Shown here piece by piece: positions 24,543 through 31,983 of a DNA stretch of 34,813 nucleotides (the stretch's first letter is position 1; each line of letters begins with the position of its first letter). The DNA is taken from NCBI GenBank assembly GCA_018268075.1, contig JAFDXH010000302.1, positions 1-34,813 of the forward strand, written 5' to 3'. The position numbers and the translations under genes were made by a program. This DNA comes from Bacteroidota bacterium. Lineage in GTDB: Bacteria > Bacteroidota > Bacteroidia > Chitinophagales > Chitinophagaceae. The notes below the pieces were generated by a model. The model had not been told where the DNA came from. It made no database searches and worked only from the letters and a program-made list of their open reading frames with translations.

Positions 24543-24550
24543 CAAAAATA
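24543..24550 (-). promoter_or_regulatory. -7 promoter box TATTTTTG for the hydrolase-CBS pair
   Basis: An exact TAnnTTTG match on the minus strand, followed by C, 26 bp before the hydrolase ATG and inside the 93-bp gap after cvpA. It supports choosing the shorter start of the hydrolase. Confidence 0.45.
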
Positions 24551-24609
24551 TTTATGCTAAAATAATTGTTTATCAGCACAAAATGGTGTGATTTTTATAA
24601 ATCGCGTTT

Positions 24610-25152
24610 TCATAACAGGGCAATCTTTGTTTCAAATTTTGAAAAAAAATCCTGCAGTTGTACAAAAAGGTCTTTAAAGGCCGGTATTATTTTTCCCAGA
24701 TTGTTTATTATTACTGGCCCCCAATCTTGTATGTAGGGATACACATGAGAGTTGGCTATAGTTTGCGCGCTTACTAAATGAATCTTTCCTGCAAAAAATA
24801 AAAATACACTAAAAATAATGGTGTATAGAATAAGGTACAAAGCTATACCCAGCAATCTATCCAGCCATCCAAGCATAGAAAATGAAAGTACTTTTTTTAT
24901 AATTTTTGCACCCAGACTCACCAGTAATACCACCACAATAAAAACAATAATAAAACTGAAAAATGGAAGCCATTTAGAAAAGCTGCCCGATGTATTTTCC
25001 AATGAATGTGCTACTACGGCAGAGAGTTTCATTGCTGCGGCAAGTCCGATTATAAAACTAAAAAGAGAAAAAAGGCCTACAACAAAACCATTTTTGATAC
25101 CTCTGAAAAGAGCTACAATTAAAATAATTAAGAAAAAAGCATCTATGCTCAT
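24610..25152 (-). CDS. cvpA: CvpA family membrane protein
   Basis: A 180-residue inner-membrane protein with four or five hydrophobic segments, the first at residues 3-20 (IDAFFLIILIVALFRGIKNG) and others near 25-45, 63-85 and 100-125. The pattern D-x-x-x...G-x-x-x-G-F near the start and SMLGWLDRLLGIALYLILY are typical of the CvpA/colicin V production family. Its role is not settled; it has been linked to colicin V export, envelope stress and purine metabolism in other bacteria. It lies 62 bp after yqeY and before the hydrolase gene, in a run of small conserved genes on one strand. Confidence 0.85.
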   Translation of the reverse strand: MSIDAFFLIILIVALFRGIKNGFVVGLFSLFSFIIGLAAAMKLSAVVAHSLENTSGSFSKWLPFFSFIIVFIVVVLLVSLGAKIIKKVLSFSMLGWLDRLLGIALYLILYTIIFSVFLFFAGKIHLVSAQTIANSHVYPYIQDWGPVIINNLGKIIPAFKDLFVQLQDFFSKFETKIALL

Positions 25153-25214
25153 GCAAACCGGGTAAAATGATGAGGCAATTATTGATTGAAAGTCGAATGA
25201 AGTTTACGCGGTAT

Positions 25215-25667
25215 TTAGGTTGTTAAAATTTCTTTTACCACACCTGCAATGGTTTTGCCATCTGCCTTTCCGGCAAGCTGTTTATTGGCAGCGGCCATTA
25301 CCTTTCCCATATCTGCCGGCGATGTTGCACCGGTTTCTTTCACTATCTGTTGAATGATATTCTTAATCTCGGTAGCATCTAATTGCTTGGGCAAAAATTG
25401 TTCAATTACATTTATTTCGGCACGTTCTTTTTCAGCGAGGTCTTCGCGCGATTGTTTTTCATATATTTCCAAAGAATCTTTTCTTTGTTTTACTAATTTC
25501 TGAAGCAGTTTTATTTCTTCAGCTTCATTTATCTCACCATTAAAGCCCTCAGATGTTTTTGCATTGAGTATTGCAGATTTGATAGCGCGCAACCCTCGCA
25601 GGGATTCCTGATCACGAGCCAGCATGGCCTTTTTTATCCCATCATTTACTTGTTGTTCTAAATTCAT
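25215..25667 (-). CDS. yqeY: GatB/YqeY domain-containing protein
   Basis: This 150-residue protein is a complete YqeY family member: MNLEQQVNDGIKKAMLARDQ, LRGLRAIKSAILNAKTSEGF, a helical middle with KLVKQRKDSLEIYEKQSRED, and the C-terminal PADMGKVMAAANKQLAGKAD with GKTIAGVVKEIL. The domain is the tRNA-binding appendage of GatB in the amidotransferase, here stand-alone; it may bind tRNA or influence tRNA-dependent amidation. Length is standard. It lies 46 bp after gldC. A 14-bp palindrome is located just before the start. Confidence 0.93.
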   Translation of the reverse strand: MNLEQQVNDGIKKAMLARDQESLRGLRAIKSAILNAKTSEGFNGEINEAEEIKLLQKLVKQRKDSLEIYEKQSREDLAEKERAEINVIEQFLPKQLDATEIKNIIQQIVKETGATSPADMGKVMAAANKQLAGKADGKTIAGVVKEILTT

Positions 25668-25678
25668 TTTTTATATTA

Positions 25679-25692
25679 TTAGTGTACACTAA
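25679..25692. promoter_or_regulatory. 14-bp palindrome TTAGTGTACACTAA upstream of yqeY
   Basis: A perfect palindrome in the 46-bp gap between gldC and yqeY, 12 bp before the yqeY ATG. It has the form of a dimeric repressor site but I know of no regulator with this consensus in the phylum; chance in AT-rich DNA is possible. Confidence 0.3.
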
Positions 25693-25713
25693 AGGGTATC
25701 AACCTATAAAAAT

Positions 25714-26061
25714 CTATTGATTTTTTTTATTTTCTTCATCCACAAATTTTTTATGAAAGGTATTTGCAAATGTTTTTATATCAGTGGTGAGGCTGTCATA
25801 GCCGGTGGCACGTTTAAAGGTGTCGGCCATGGTAACCAATATTTGATAATAAAAATCAGCCATTTCATCTACCATCATATCCTTTGTCCAAAGATCAATG
25901 CGCATAGCTGATTTTTCCACACCGTCCCAAAACGCCAAAAAAACTGCTTTTGCATGTTGCTTTTCTTCAGCAGAGCTTTCAGATGCCTTCCAATTAATGC
26001 TTTGAGGAATTTTATTTTCGTCTAACGCTACTTCAATGTTTATTTCAGAATTTTTAATCAT
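25714..26061 (-). CDS. gldC: Gliding motility protein GldC
   Basis: This 115-residue soluble protein matches the GldC family: EINIEVALDENKIPQSINWK, then AKAVFLAFWD, the diagnostic MRIDLWTKDMMVDEMADFYY and QILVTMADTFKRATG. No signal peptide is present. GldC was found in Flavobacterium johnsoniae as a gliding-associated protein that aids but is not strictly required for movement, and it is conserved across Bacteroidota, including non-gliders. With the porG-like gene it is the second type IX secretion/gliding-related gene in the window. It heads a minus-strand run (gldC, yqeY, cvpA, hydrolase, CBS) and has a -7 box just before the ATG. Confidence 0.92.
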   Translation of the reverse strand: MIKNSEINIEVALDENKIPQSINWKASESSAEEKQHAKAVFLAFWDGVEKSAMRIDLWTKDMMVDEMADFYYQILVTMADTFKRATGYDSLTTDIKTFANTFHKKFVDEENKKNQ

Positions 26062-26066
26062 ATCTG

Positions 26067-26074
26067 CAAAATTA
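26067..26074 (-). promoter_or_regulatory. -7 promoter box TAATTTTG for gldC
   Basis: Exact TAnnTTTG on the minus strand followed by CAGAT and the ATG, 5 bp away. The very short distance again predicts a near-leaderless transcript. Confidence 0.45.
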
Positions 26075-26103
26075 ACGGTATTTACATATTAATGAAGGCA
26101 GTG

Positions 26104-26211
26104 CTTGCGTAGAGGGCAATTTAAATTTTGTACCCTTTGTAGAGAGGATGCAGGAGTGCCTATTTCTCTCTCGGCCATCATTATTGCTACAATAGGAAAA
26201 ATTTACGCAAG
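26104..26211. repeat. Inverted-repeat-bounded non-coding segment before gldC
   Basis: CTTGCGTA (26104-26111) is repeated inverted as TACGCAAG (26204-26211), and the 108-bp segment contains further paired pieces (AGAGAG and CTCTCT, about 26 bp apart). Just outside, GCTATT-tgt-AATAGC adds a short stem. There are no target duplications. It lies in the 238-bp gap between the glycosyltransferase and gldC, and may encode a structured RNA or be a relic of a repeat element. Confidence 0.35.
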
Positions 26212-26299
26212 TTCAAACCGCTATTTGTAATAGCAACCTGTTAGAGCTGCTTGCACCCGGCTCACATTAGTGTAGCATAGCTACCATTTACACCGCCTC

Positions 26300-27433
26300 T
26301 TATTCAGTTGGCTTCAATAAAAAGGATAATGAAATAAATTTATGATTGCTATTCTGCCTCTGCGCCGCATCAATTATTGATTTCCTTTTATTTTCATCTT
26401 TAAATAAATGCAACATTTGAATCGCCATATCCTGAAAATTTTCAGACTTAAAGTGGGCAACTTCTTTGTCGGCAAAGGAGCCTTCAGTAGGTGCAATGAT
26501 GGGTACCGCTGCTTGTGCCAAAAAATAAAATATTTGTAATGAGGCTACATAAACAAAGGGGAGAATGCAGGCATAAGCCGATGAGAAAATGCGATCATTA
26601 TCTGCAACATTTAATTCTAAATAAACTTTTACATCATCTTTAAATTTATAGGATTGCAGGCTATTCATAAATTCATCCTTCGTAGCGCCAGCATTGCCCG
26701 TAAGCACTAACTGCATACCGCTTAATTGCCTTTTTTTAAATGCAGAAAAGGCTCTAAGGGTGGTCATGAGTTCCGGCGATTTTTCTATCGGGCCATGGTA
26801 CAGAAAATATTCATTTCCATCGGAAAATATTTCTTTTACTTTTTCTCTCATATCTAAAGAAATGGGCGACCCAGACTTAAAAATATTTTCTTTTACGATA
26901 ATTATTTTTTCCGGGGGACAGATTTTATTATCTGCAATTAAGCACTTCTCATATTCCGAATTAACGATTATTTTTTGCAATATTTTTTTTGGCTGAAGTG
27001 GGGCGTTTTTATTTAATCTGGCACGCATGTCTTTCATCATTTTTTCTGACCTAAAAAAACTGCAATCGGGAAAAAGTAATAGTTGATTTATTCCTGAAAA
27101 TGTAAAGAATGGGTCCATAAACAGATTTACATCGGCTTGGGTATTTTTAATAAGATGCTGAACCTTTAGCTTAAAACGAAAGAGATTGATCCGGCTTTCT
27201 TTTTTAGGTTTTGAAATGGTAATAAAAGTATAGTTTTTGGTAGAAGTGGCTGCAGGGTTGAGTTGCGTATTCTTATTTTGTGCTGCCAATTCTAAATCAT
27301 ATCCCTGGCCTTCAGTTAATAAAATGAATTTATCGTTCGGATTTTCGAGTAAAAGCTGATTAATTGCATCCAGGATAATTGCGGCTTTGCCACTACCCAT
27401 GTACAGGTTAATTGTATTTATTAAAATGGTCAT
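26300..27433 (-). CDS. Glycosyltransferase, GT4-like
   Basis: This 377-residue protein resembles GT-B fold glycosyltransferases of family 4. The N-terminal half begins MTILINTINLYMGSGKAA, and a hinge region (about 205-215) carries YFLYHGPIEKSPELMTTLRA, as in other family 4 proteins where Y-x-G-x-x-x-x-K-N precedes the donor domain. The C-terminal half contains QLVLTGNAGAT, YAC-ILPFVYVASLQIFYFLAQ and AAVPIIAPTEGSFADKEVA, in the positions where family members have P-S-x-x-E-x-x-G-x-x-x-x-E-A. The canonical Glu pair of that motif is not clearly present, so activity or donor cannot be inferred. It is 16 bp downstream of the ABC-F gene, same strand. Confidence 0.72.
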   Translation of the reverse strand: MTILINTINLYMGSGKAAIILDAINQLLLENPNDKFILLTEGQGYDLELAAQNKNTQLNPAATSTKNYTFITISKPKKESRINLFRFKLKVQHLIKNTQADVNLFMDPFFTFSGINQLLLFPDCSFFRSEKMMKDMRARLNKNAPLQPKKILQKIIVNSEYEKCLIADNKICPPEKIIIVKENIFKSGSPISLDMREKVKEIFSDGNEYFLYHGPIEKSPELMTTLRAFSAFKKRQLSGMQLVLTGNAGATKDEFMNSLQSYKFKDDVKVYLELNVADNDRIFSSAYACILPFVYVASLQIFYFLAQAAVPIIAPTEGSFADKEVAHFKSENFQDMAIQMLHLFKDENKRKSIIDAAQRQNSNHKFISLSFLLKPTE

Positions 27434-27449
27434 AGCTCAATAATGCTCA

Positions 27450-29345
27450 TTATACTTCAGGTTCCATTTTTTCGCTAAGTTCCAGCCATCGGCTTTCTTT
27501 TTCGTCTAGCAGCAGTATGATTTGGTTTATTTTTTCTGATGTTTCCTGCAATGCGGCATATTGCATAGAAGCATTAGAAAGTTTTACTTCCAGCAACTTT
27601 TTTTCAACCTCGAGGCCGGCAATTTCTTTTTCCAATTTTTCAAATTCCAATTTTTCTTTGAAAGAAAATTTTTGCTTGGGTGAAGTTGATTTTTCGGCAG
27701 GTTGTTCCACAATTTTTTCCGCAGGGGCTGTCTTTTTCTTGTTGTCCTCCTTTTGTTTCCATTGGCGGTATTGCGAATAATTACCGGGGAAATCCCGGAT
27801 ATCGCCATCACCTTCAAAAGCAAAGAGGTGATCTACGAGGCGATCCATGAAATACCGATCGTGGCTCACTATTAATATACAGCCGGGGAAGTCTTGTAAA
27901 AATTCTTCTAACGTGCGAAGGGTTTGTAAATCCAGATCATTGGTGGGTTCGTCTAGCACGAGAAAGTTAGGATTGCGAAAGAGAATACTGAGCAGATGCA
28001 GCCGTCTTTTTTCCCCACCACTCAACTTGCTCAATGGGGTAAACTGTTGCTGCGCCGTAAACCCAAATTTTTCCATAAACTGCGATGCACTTATTTTACT
28101 GCCATCAGCCAGCGGAAAAAACTCTGCAAAATCTTTTACATATTCGATGGCGCGCTTGTCTTCTTTATATTGAAGTCCTTCTTGAGAAAAATTTCCAAAT
28201 ACAATAGTGTCGCCATGATTTATTTTACCACTATCTGGCGCAATAAGGTCTAGTGCAATTTTTAAGAATGTAGATTTGCCTGTACCATTTTTGCCTACAA
28301 TCCCTATTCTTTCGCCTTTTTTGAAAGTATAATCAAACCCTTTCAGGATTTTTTTGTCGCCATAAGATTTATACACTTTTTTCATCTCCAGTACCTTCCC
28401 CCCCATTCTGGTCATTTTCATTTGAAGGGATATGGAGGCAGTTTCATCCTTTTTGCTCACTCGCTCTTTTACTTCGGCAAAGGCATCTTGCCGGCTTTTA
28501 GACTTGGTGGTTCTTGCCTTGGGCTGCTTGCGCATCCACTCCAGTTCGCGCCTGAAAATATTCTTATCTTTTAAAAGTTCGCTTGCCTGTACTTCATTTC
28601 GCAAGGCTTTTTGCTCCAGAAAGTAATCGTAATTTCCTTTGTAGGTAAATATTTTTTCTTCATCTAATTCTACTATTTCATTACATACTTCATCCAGAAA
28701 ATAGCGGTCGTGGGTTACCAGCAGCAAGGTGCTTTTGGAGGTAGCTAAAAAGTTTTCAAGCCATTCTATCATTTCTACATCCAGGTGGTTGGTAGGCTCA
28801 TCCAATATCATCAGGCATTTCCCTTCATGCAGCTGTGCTTCAATAAGTGTTTGAGCGAGGGCTACCCGTTTTCTCTGGCCACCACTCAGGTTTTTTATGG
28901 GCTCGTTCAGGTGATGAAGGTTTAGCTTGCCTAAAATCTGTTTCAGGTCGCTCTCAAAATTCCAGGCATTGGCTTCGCTGATTTTAGTAATCAATTCATT
29001 GATGCGGTTTTCATCGCCAGCGCCTTCTTCAGTAAGGATTTCGTACTCCTTTACTAATTTTACGATTTCGTTGTCTGTATTTAATAAGGTATCCCAGATG
29101 GTATTATTATCTACGAAGGTGGTATCCTGCAGTAGCATAATCACTTTTACATCTTTATGAATCCAAACAGTGCCTTCATCGGAGGTTTCCCTTCCGGCTA
29201 TTATTTTTAAAAGGGTAGATTTTCCACTCCCATTAGGGGCTACAAAGGCAATTTTATCCCCTTCTTCTATATAAAAGTTGATGTTTTTAAAAAGCGTACG
29301 GATACCAAAAGACTTACTTAAATTTTCTATTGAAGCATAATGCAT
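27450..29345 (-). CDS. uup: ABC-F family ATPase (Uup-like)
   Basis: The ATG at 29345 begins MHYASIENLSKSFGIRTLFK, the normal start; a longer frame would add 13 residues that cross the promoter. The 631-residue protein has two ABC domains and no membrane segments: Walker A at 36-44 and 351-358, signatures LSGGQRKRVALAQT (153-166) and LSGGEKRRLHLL (441-452), Walker B with LDEPTNHLD (181-189) and LDEPTNDLD (464-472). The inter-domain linker (about 250-310) is charged, and a C-terminal coiled coil (560-625) is typical of Uup. ABC-F proteins act on ribosomes or DNA structures rather than in transport. A strong -7 box lies 5 bp upstream. Uup is the closest subgroup by C-terminal coiled coil, but EttA-like assignment cannot be excluded. 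Confidence 0.9.
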   Translation of the reverse strand: MHYASIENLSKSFGIRTLFKNINFYIEEGDKIAFVAPNGSGKSTLLKIIAGRETSDEGTVWIHKDVKVIMLLQDTTFVDNNTIWDTLLNTDNEIVKLVKEYEILTEEGAGDENRINELITKISEANAWNFESDLKQILGKLNLHHLNEPIKNLSGGQRKRVALAQTLIEAQLHEGKCLMILDEPTNHLDVEMIEWLENFLATSKSTLLLVTHDRYFLDEVCNEIVELDEEKIFTYKGNYDYFLEQKALRNEVQASELLKDKNIFRRELEWMRKQPKARTTKSKSRQDAFAEVKERVSKKDETASISLQMKMTRMGGKVLEMKKVYKSYGDKKILKGFDYTFKKGERIGIVGKNGTGKSTFLKIALDLIAPDSGKINHGDTIVFGNFSQEGLQYKEDKRAIEYVKDFAEFFPLADGSKISASQFMEKFGFTAQQQFTPLSKLSGGEKRRLHLLSILFRNPNFLVLDEPTNDLDLQTLRTLEEFLQDFPGCILIVSHDRYFMDRLVDHLFAFEGDGDIRDFPGNYSQYRQWKQKEDNKKKTAPAEKIVEQPAEKSTSPKQKFSFKEKLEFEKLEKEIAGLEVEKKLLEVKLSNASMQYAALQETSEKINQIILLLDEKESRWLELSEKMEPEV

Positions 29346-29350
29346 AGCGG

Positions 29351-29358
29351 CAAAGGTA
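29351..29358 (-). promoter_or_regulatory. -7 promoter box TACCTTTG for the ABC-F gene
   Basis: On the minus strand TACCTTTGCCGC is a very good match to the Bacteroidota consensus, 5 bp before the ATG. Divergent from the box at 29414. Confidence 0.55.
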
Positions 29359-29413
29359 AAGTGTGGCGTATAAAGCCGTAACAATGGAAGGCAAAGAATA
29401 TTAAAACTAACGT

Positions 29414-29421
29414 TATTTTTG
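29414..29421 (+). promoter_or_regulatory. -7 promoter box TATTTTTG for the sugar N-acetyltransferase gene
   Basis: Exact TAnnTTTG followed by GCTT and the ATG at 29426. It marks the start of the plus-strand polysaccharide cluster. Confidence 0.5.
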
Positions 29422-29425
29422 GCTT

Positions 29426-29914
29426 ATGGAAGATGTGTTTATTCATGATAGCGCCATAGTAGATAATGGTGCGCAAATTGGCAAAGGTACTAAGGTGTGG
29501 CATTTTTGCCACATCATGCCAAAGGCGGTGATTGGCACCAATTGCAATCTGGGCCAGAATATATTTGTTGATAATAATTGCGTAGTGGGCAATGGCGTAA
29601 AAATTCAAAACAATGTTTCTGTGTATAATGGCGTCATATTGGAAGACGATGTATTTGTAGGTCCATCTGTGGTATTTACCAATGTAATAAATCCTCGAAG
29701 TTTTATAGAGAGAAAAAATGAATTTAGAAGCACCGTAGTGAAAAAGGGCGCTACCATAGGCGCTAATGCTACGATCATCTGCGGGGTTACTATAGGCGAA
29801 TACGCTCTGGTAGGCGCAGGTGCTGTAGTTACCAAAAATGTACTCCCCTACACTATTGTAACCGGCAACCCTGCTAAAGTTTCGGGCAAAGTAGATAGAG
29901 AAGGCAATAAATAA
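29426..29914 (+). CDS. Hexapeptide-repeat sugar N-acetyltransferase (WbpD/WlbB-like)
   Basis: This 162-residue protein is a left-handed beta-helix acyltransferase with repeated V/I-G-x-x hexads (residues 10-150). The order [59 protein letters not shown] and [20 protein letters not shown] matches the WbpD/WlbB group, which uses acetyl-CoA to N-acetylate the 3-amino group of UDP-2-acetamido-3-amino-glucuronic acid. The ending [16 protein letters not shown] is typical. It acts in the cytoplasm on nucleotide sugars. It is 40 bp upstream of rfbB and begins the glycan cluster; the enzymes that would make the aminosugar are not in the window, so substrate is inferred from family only. Confidence 0.85.
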   Translation: MEDVFIHDSAIVDNGAQIGKGTKVWHFCHIMPKAVIGTNCNLGQNIFVDNNCVVGNGVKIQNNVSVYNGVILEDDVFVGPSVVFTNVINPRSFIERKNEFRSTVVKKGATIGANATIICGVTIGEYALVGAGAVVTKNVLPYTIVTGNPAKVSGKVDREGNK

Positions 29915-29926
29915 TGGAAATGCGGT

Positions 29927-29934
29927 TATTTTTG
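29927..29934 (+). promoter_or_regulatory. -7 promoter box TATTTTTG for rfbB
   Basis: TATTTTTGCAGCCTG upstream of rfbB closely parallels TATATTTGCGCCCTG upstream of rfbF: TAnnTTTGC, two or three bases, then CCTG. The match includes bases beyond the 8-bp core. Confidence 0.55.
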
Positions 29935-29954
29935 CAGCCTGAAAAAAAAGGACA

Positions 29955-31010
29955 ATGAAGAAGAATATTTTGATAACGGGCGGTGCAGGTTTTATTGGTT
30001 CGCACCTTACAAGATTATTTGTTACTAAATACCCGGAATGCCATATAGTAAACTTAGATAAACTAACCTACGCCGGCAATCTGGAAAATCTGAGAGATAT
30101 TGAGCATGCGCCTAATTATACTTTTGTAAAAGGCGATATTGAGAATATGGAGCAGGTTCGATCTTTATTTGCACAGTATCAATTTGATGGTGTACTGCAT
30201 TGCGCCGCAGAGAGCCATGTAGATAGATCTATCAGTGATCCGTTGGCGTTTGTAAAAACAAATGTTTTAGGAACCGTTACGGTGCTCACTGTCGCCAAAG
30301 ACGCATGGAAAGATAATTTCGATGGCAAATTATTTTACCATATTTCTACAGACGAAGTATATGGAAGCCTGGGCGCTGAAGGTTTTTTTACAGAAGAAAC
30401 GTCCTATGATCCGAGGAGCCCTTATTCAGCCTCTAAAGCATCTTCCGATCATTTTGTGCGGGCATTCTACCATACTTATCATTTGCCGGTTATTATTTCT
30501 AATTGTTCTAATAACTATGGCCCGTATCATTTTCCAGAAAAATTAATTCCTCTTTGCATTCATAATATAATTAATAACAAACCGCTACCCATTTATGGCA
30601 AAGGCGAAAATGTGCGCGACTGGCTCTTTGTGGAAGACCATGTAAGCGCTATTGATACAATTTTTCACCAAGGAAAAATTGGAGAAACTTACAATATTGG
30701 CGGCCATAATGAATGGAAGAATATAGATATCATCAGAGAATTGTGCAGGCAAATGGATGTAAAGCTGGATCGGGAAAAAGATACTTCTGCAAAATTAATC
30801 ACCTTCGTAAAGGATCGCGCCGGGCACGATTTGCGTTATGCTATTGACGCAACAAAATTATCAAAAGAATTGGGATGGAAACCCTCGCTACAGTTTGAAG
30901 AAGGCCTGTCTAAAACCATAGATTGGTATCTGCAAAATGAAGACTGGCTCAACGATGTAACGAGTGGGAATTACCAAAAATATTACGAGAAGATGTATGG
31001 CGATAGGTAG
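29955..31010 (+). CDS. rfbB: dTDP-glucose 4,6-dehydratase
   Basis: This 351-residue extended-SDR enzyme turns dTDP-glucose into dTDP-4-keto-6-deoxyglucose. It has the NAD-binding motif TGGAGFIGSHL (8-18), the substrate region HCAAESHVDRSI, the catalytic triad-like STDEVYGSLG (Thr132, Asp133, Glu134) and YSASKASSDHF (Tyr157, Lys161). The C terminus V-K-D-R-x-G-H-D-x-R-Y-A-I-D is conserved (VKDRAGHDLRYAIDATKL). Full length. It usually sits beside rfbA, rfbC and rfbD; here rfbA is about 2 kb further on, after a GNAT relic and a methyltransferase, and rfbC and rfbD are not seen. Symbol rfbB (rmlB) is well supported. Confidence 0.96.
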   Translation: MKKNILITGGAGFIGSHLTRLFVTKYPECHIVNLDKLTYAGNLENLRDIEHAPNYTFVKGDIENMEQVRSLFAQYQFDGVLHCAAESHVDRSISDPLAFVKTNVLGTVTVLTVAKDAWKDNFDGKLFYHISTDEVYGSLGAEGFFTEETSYDPRSPYSASKASSDHFVRAFYHTYHLPVIISNCSNNYGPYHFPEKLIPLCIHNIINNKPLPIYGKGENVRDWLFVEDHVSAIDTIFHQGKIGETYNIGGHNEWKNIDIIRELCRQMDVKLDREKDTSAKLITFVKDRAGHDLRYAIDATKLSKELGWKPSLQFEEGLSKTIDWYLQNEDWLNDVTSGNYQKYYEKMYGDR

Positions 31011-31080
31011 CAGATAAATGAAGAAGAACGCACCAGCAGATATTTTTTTGTACAAAATATAGGTAACAAGCCTGCATGGT

Positions 31081-31470
31081 ATGGGCATCTATAGGTGTAT
31101 CAATACTCTAACAACAAAACAGCCTGAACGAGAAGTTTACAAATTGACAATCGTAAATAATCAACAAATTATTCAAGAATTGATTAGTCTTGAAGTCAAA
31201 CCTGACCATGTGTATATGCACCTTGTTGAAAGTGCACCTTTCAACAAAGGGAAAACTAAAATGTAAACAGGAGTTTCAGGAAATTTAGTTGCGTTTGCTT
31301 GTAAGCTTTCTTTTCAAAGAGGACACGAAGGAAACATATCATTCTTTTCCAAGACCCAACTTGTTCAACATTACATTGATAGTTTAGGAGCAATGCCCGT
31401 TGGTGGAAGAATCATGATTATTGATACAATCGCAGCCTTAAAACTAATTGACAAATATTTTGCAAAATGA
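31081..31470 (+). pseudogene. GNAT-like acetyltransferase, interrupted by an in-frame stop
   Basis: From 31081 to a TGA at 31468-31470 one reading frame codes for a GNAT-like protein, broken only by TAA at 31264-31266. The part before the stop ends VYMHLVESAPFNKGKTKM and the part after reads TGVSGNLVAFACKLSFQRGH, then KTQLVQHYIDSLGAMPVGGR and DTIAALKLIDKYFAK. The pair matches the acetyl-CoA-binding region of Bacteroidota GNAT-like proteins where K-M-Y-x-G-V-x-G-N-L-V-A-F-A-C is continuous, so TAA probably replaced a Tyr codon. The N terminus is also shorter than I expect for the family by some 40 residues. Its last base pairs overlap the next small gene. Confidence 0.7.
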
Positions 31471-31634
31471 AAAATAAATCAAAAGAATTAGATGTGGATT
31501 TTATCGGCGGACAAAATAAGCCGTTGACCAAGGAAGAACAACTTTCCATTAGTGCTTTTATCAAAGAATCAAAAGAGAAGCGGCTCAAGTCTGAAAAACG
31601 CAAAAGCAAGACATTAAACAAACAGCTGGCTTGA
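31467..31634 (+). CDS. Small basic protein, 55 residues, partner of the GNAT-like gene
   Basis: The ATG overlaps the GNAT stop as ATGA (4 nt), a sign of translational coupling. The product MKNKSKELDVDFIGGQNKPL, TKEEQLSISAFIKESKEKRL, KSEKRKSKTLNKQLA is strongly charged, with an acidic-then-basic layout and a predicted C-terminal helix rich in Lys and Arg. It has no signal peptide or membrane segment. Such small proteins occur beside GNAT-like genes in Bacteroidota, and the tight pair has the look of a toxin-antitoxin module. I do not know a verified function. It still encodes an intact frame although its partner is broken. Confidence 0.65.
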   Translation: MKNKSKELDVDFIGGQNKPLTKEEQLSISAFIKESKEKRLKSEKRKSKTLNKQLA

Positions 31635-31983
31635 TAAACACGAACCGCTTACATGGAGTTTGGCAATAGCAGGACTGGCGTGCATTTCATCAGCTTTTGT
31701 ACTGCTATCATCAGCAGTTCAGACCGAAAAATCCTTAGATGAAATTTTGCACTTATTCTGTCTTTGAGTTCTTTGTTGGGGTGACGTTCGGGCTGAAGAA
31801 TATATATTTCCCTGCCATCGCTAAACCCTAAAGTTGACAACAGTTACTTTATACCTTAAAACGCCCAATAGCCAAGGGCTATACAATGGCATACCGCACA
31901 AAGCCAACGAACCTGCATCAGATTACAAAAGAAGTCTGAGCTTTTTTACCAACGTACAGCTGTACACGCTAATTCATTGTTAC
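31635..31983. other. 349-bp non-coding region with short palindromes
   Basis: No convincing gene. The region holds ATAGCC-AAG-GGCTAT (31868-31882) and the palindrome GTACAGCTGTAC (31954-31965). A minus-strand frame of 63 codons starting with TTG (31649-31840) and a plus-strand 65-codon frame (31834-32031) have no recognisable family. It may be the flank of the mobile GNAT cassette. Confidence 0.4.

Noticed and set aside
31649-31840. 63-codon minus-strand frame with TTG start, possibly a gene fragment
   Set aside because: No family recognised, no good start, and not supported by neighbours; kept only as part of the non-coding region.
31635-31983. Integron attC-like site next to the GNAT/small-protein pair
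   Set aside because: The two short palindromes do not show the paired R and L core sites of attC, and no integrase gene is in the window.
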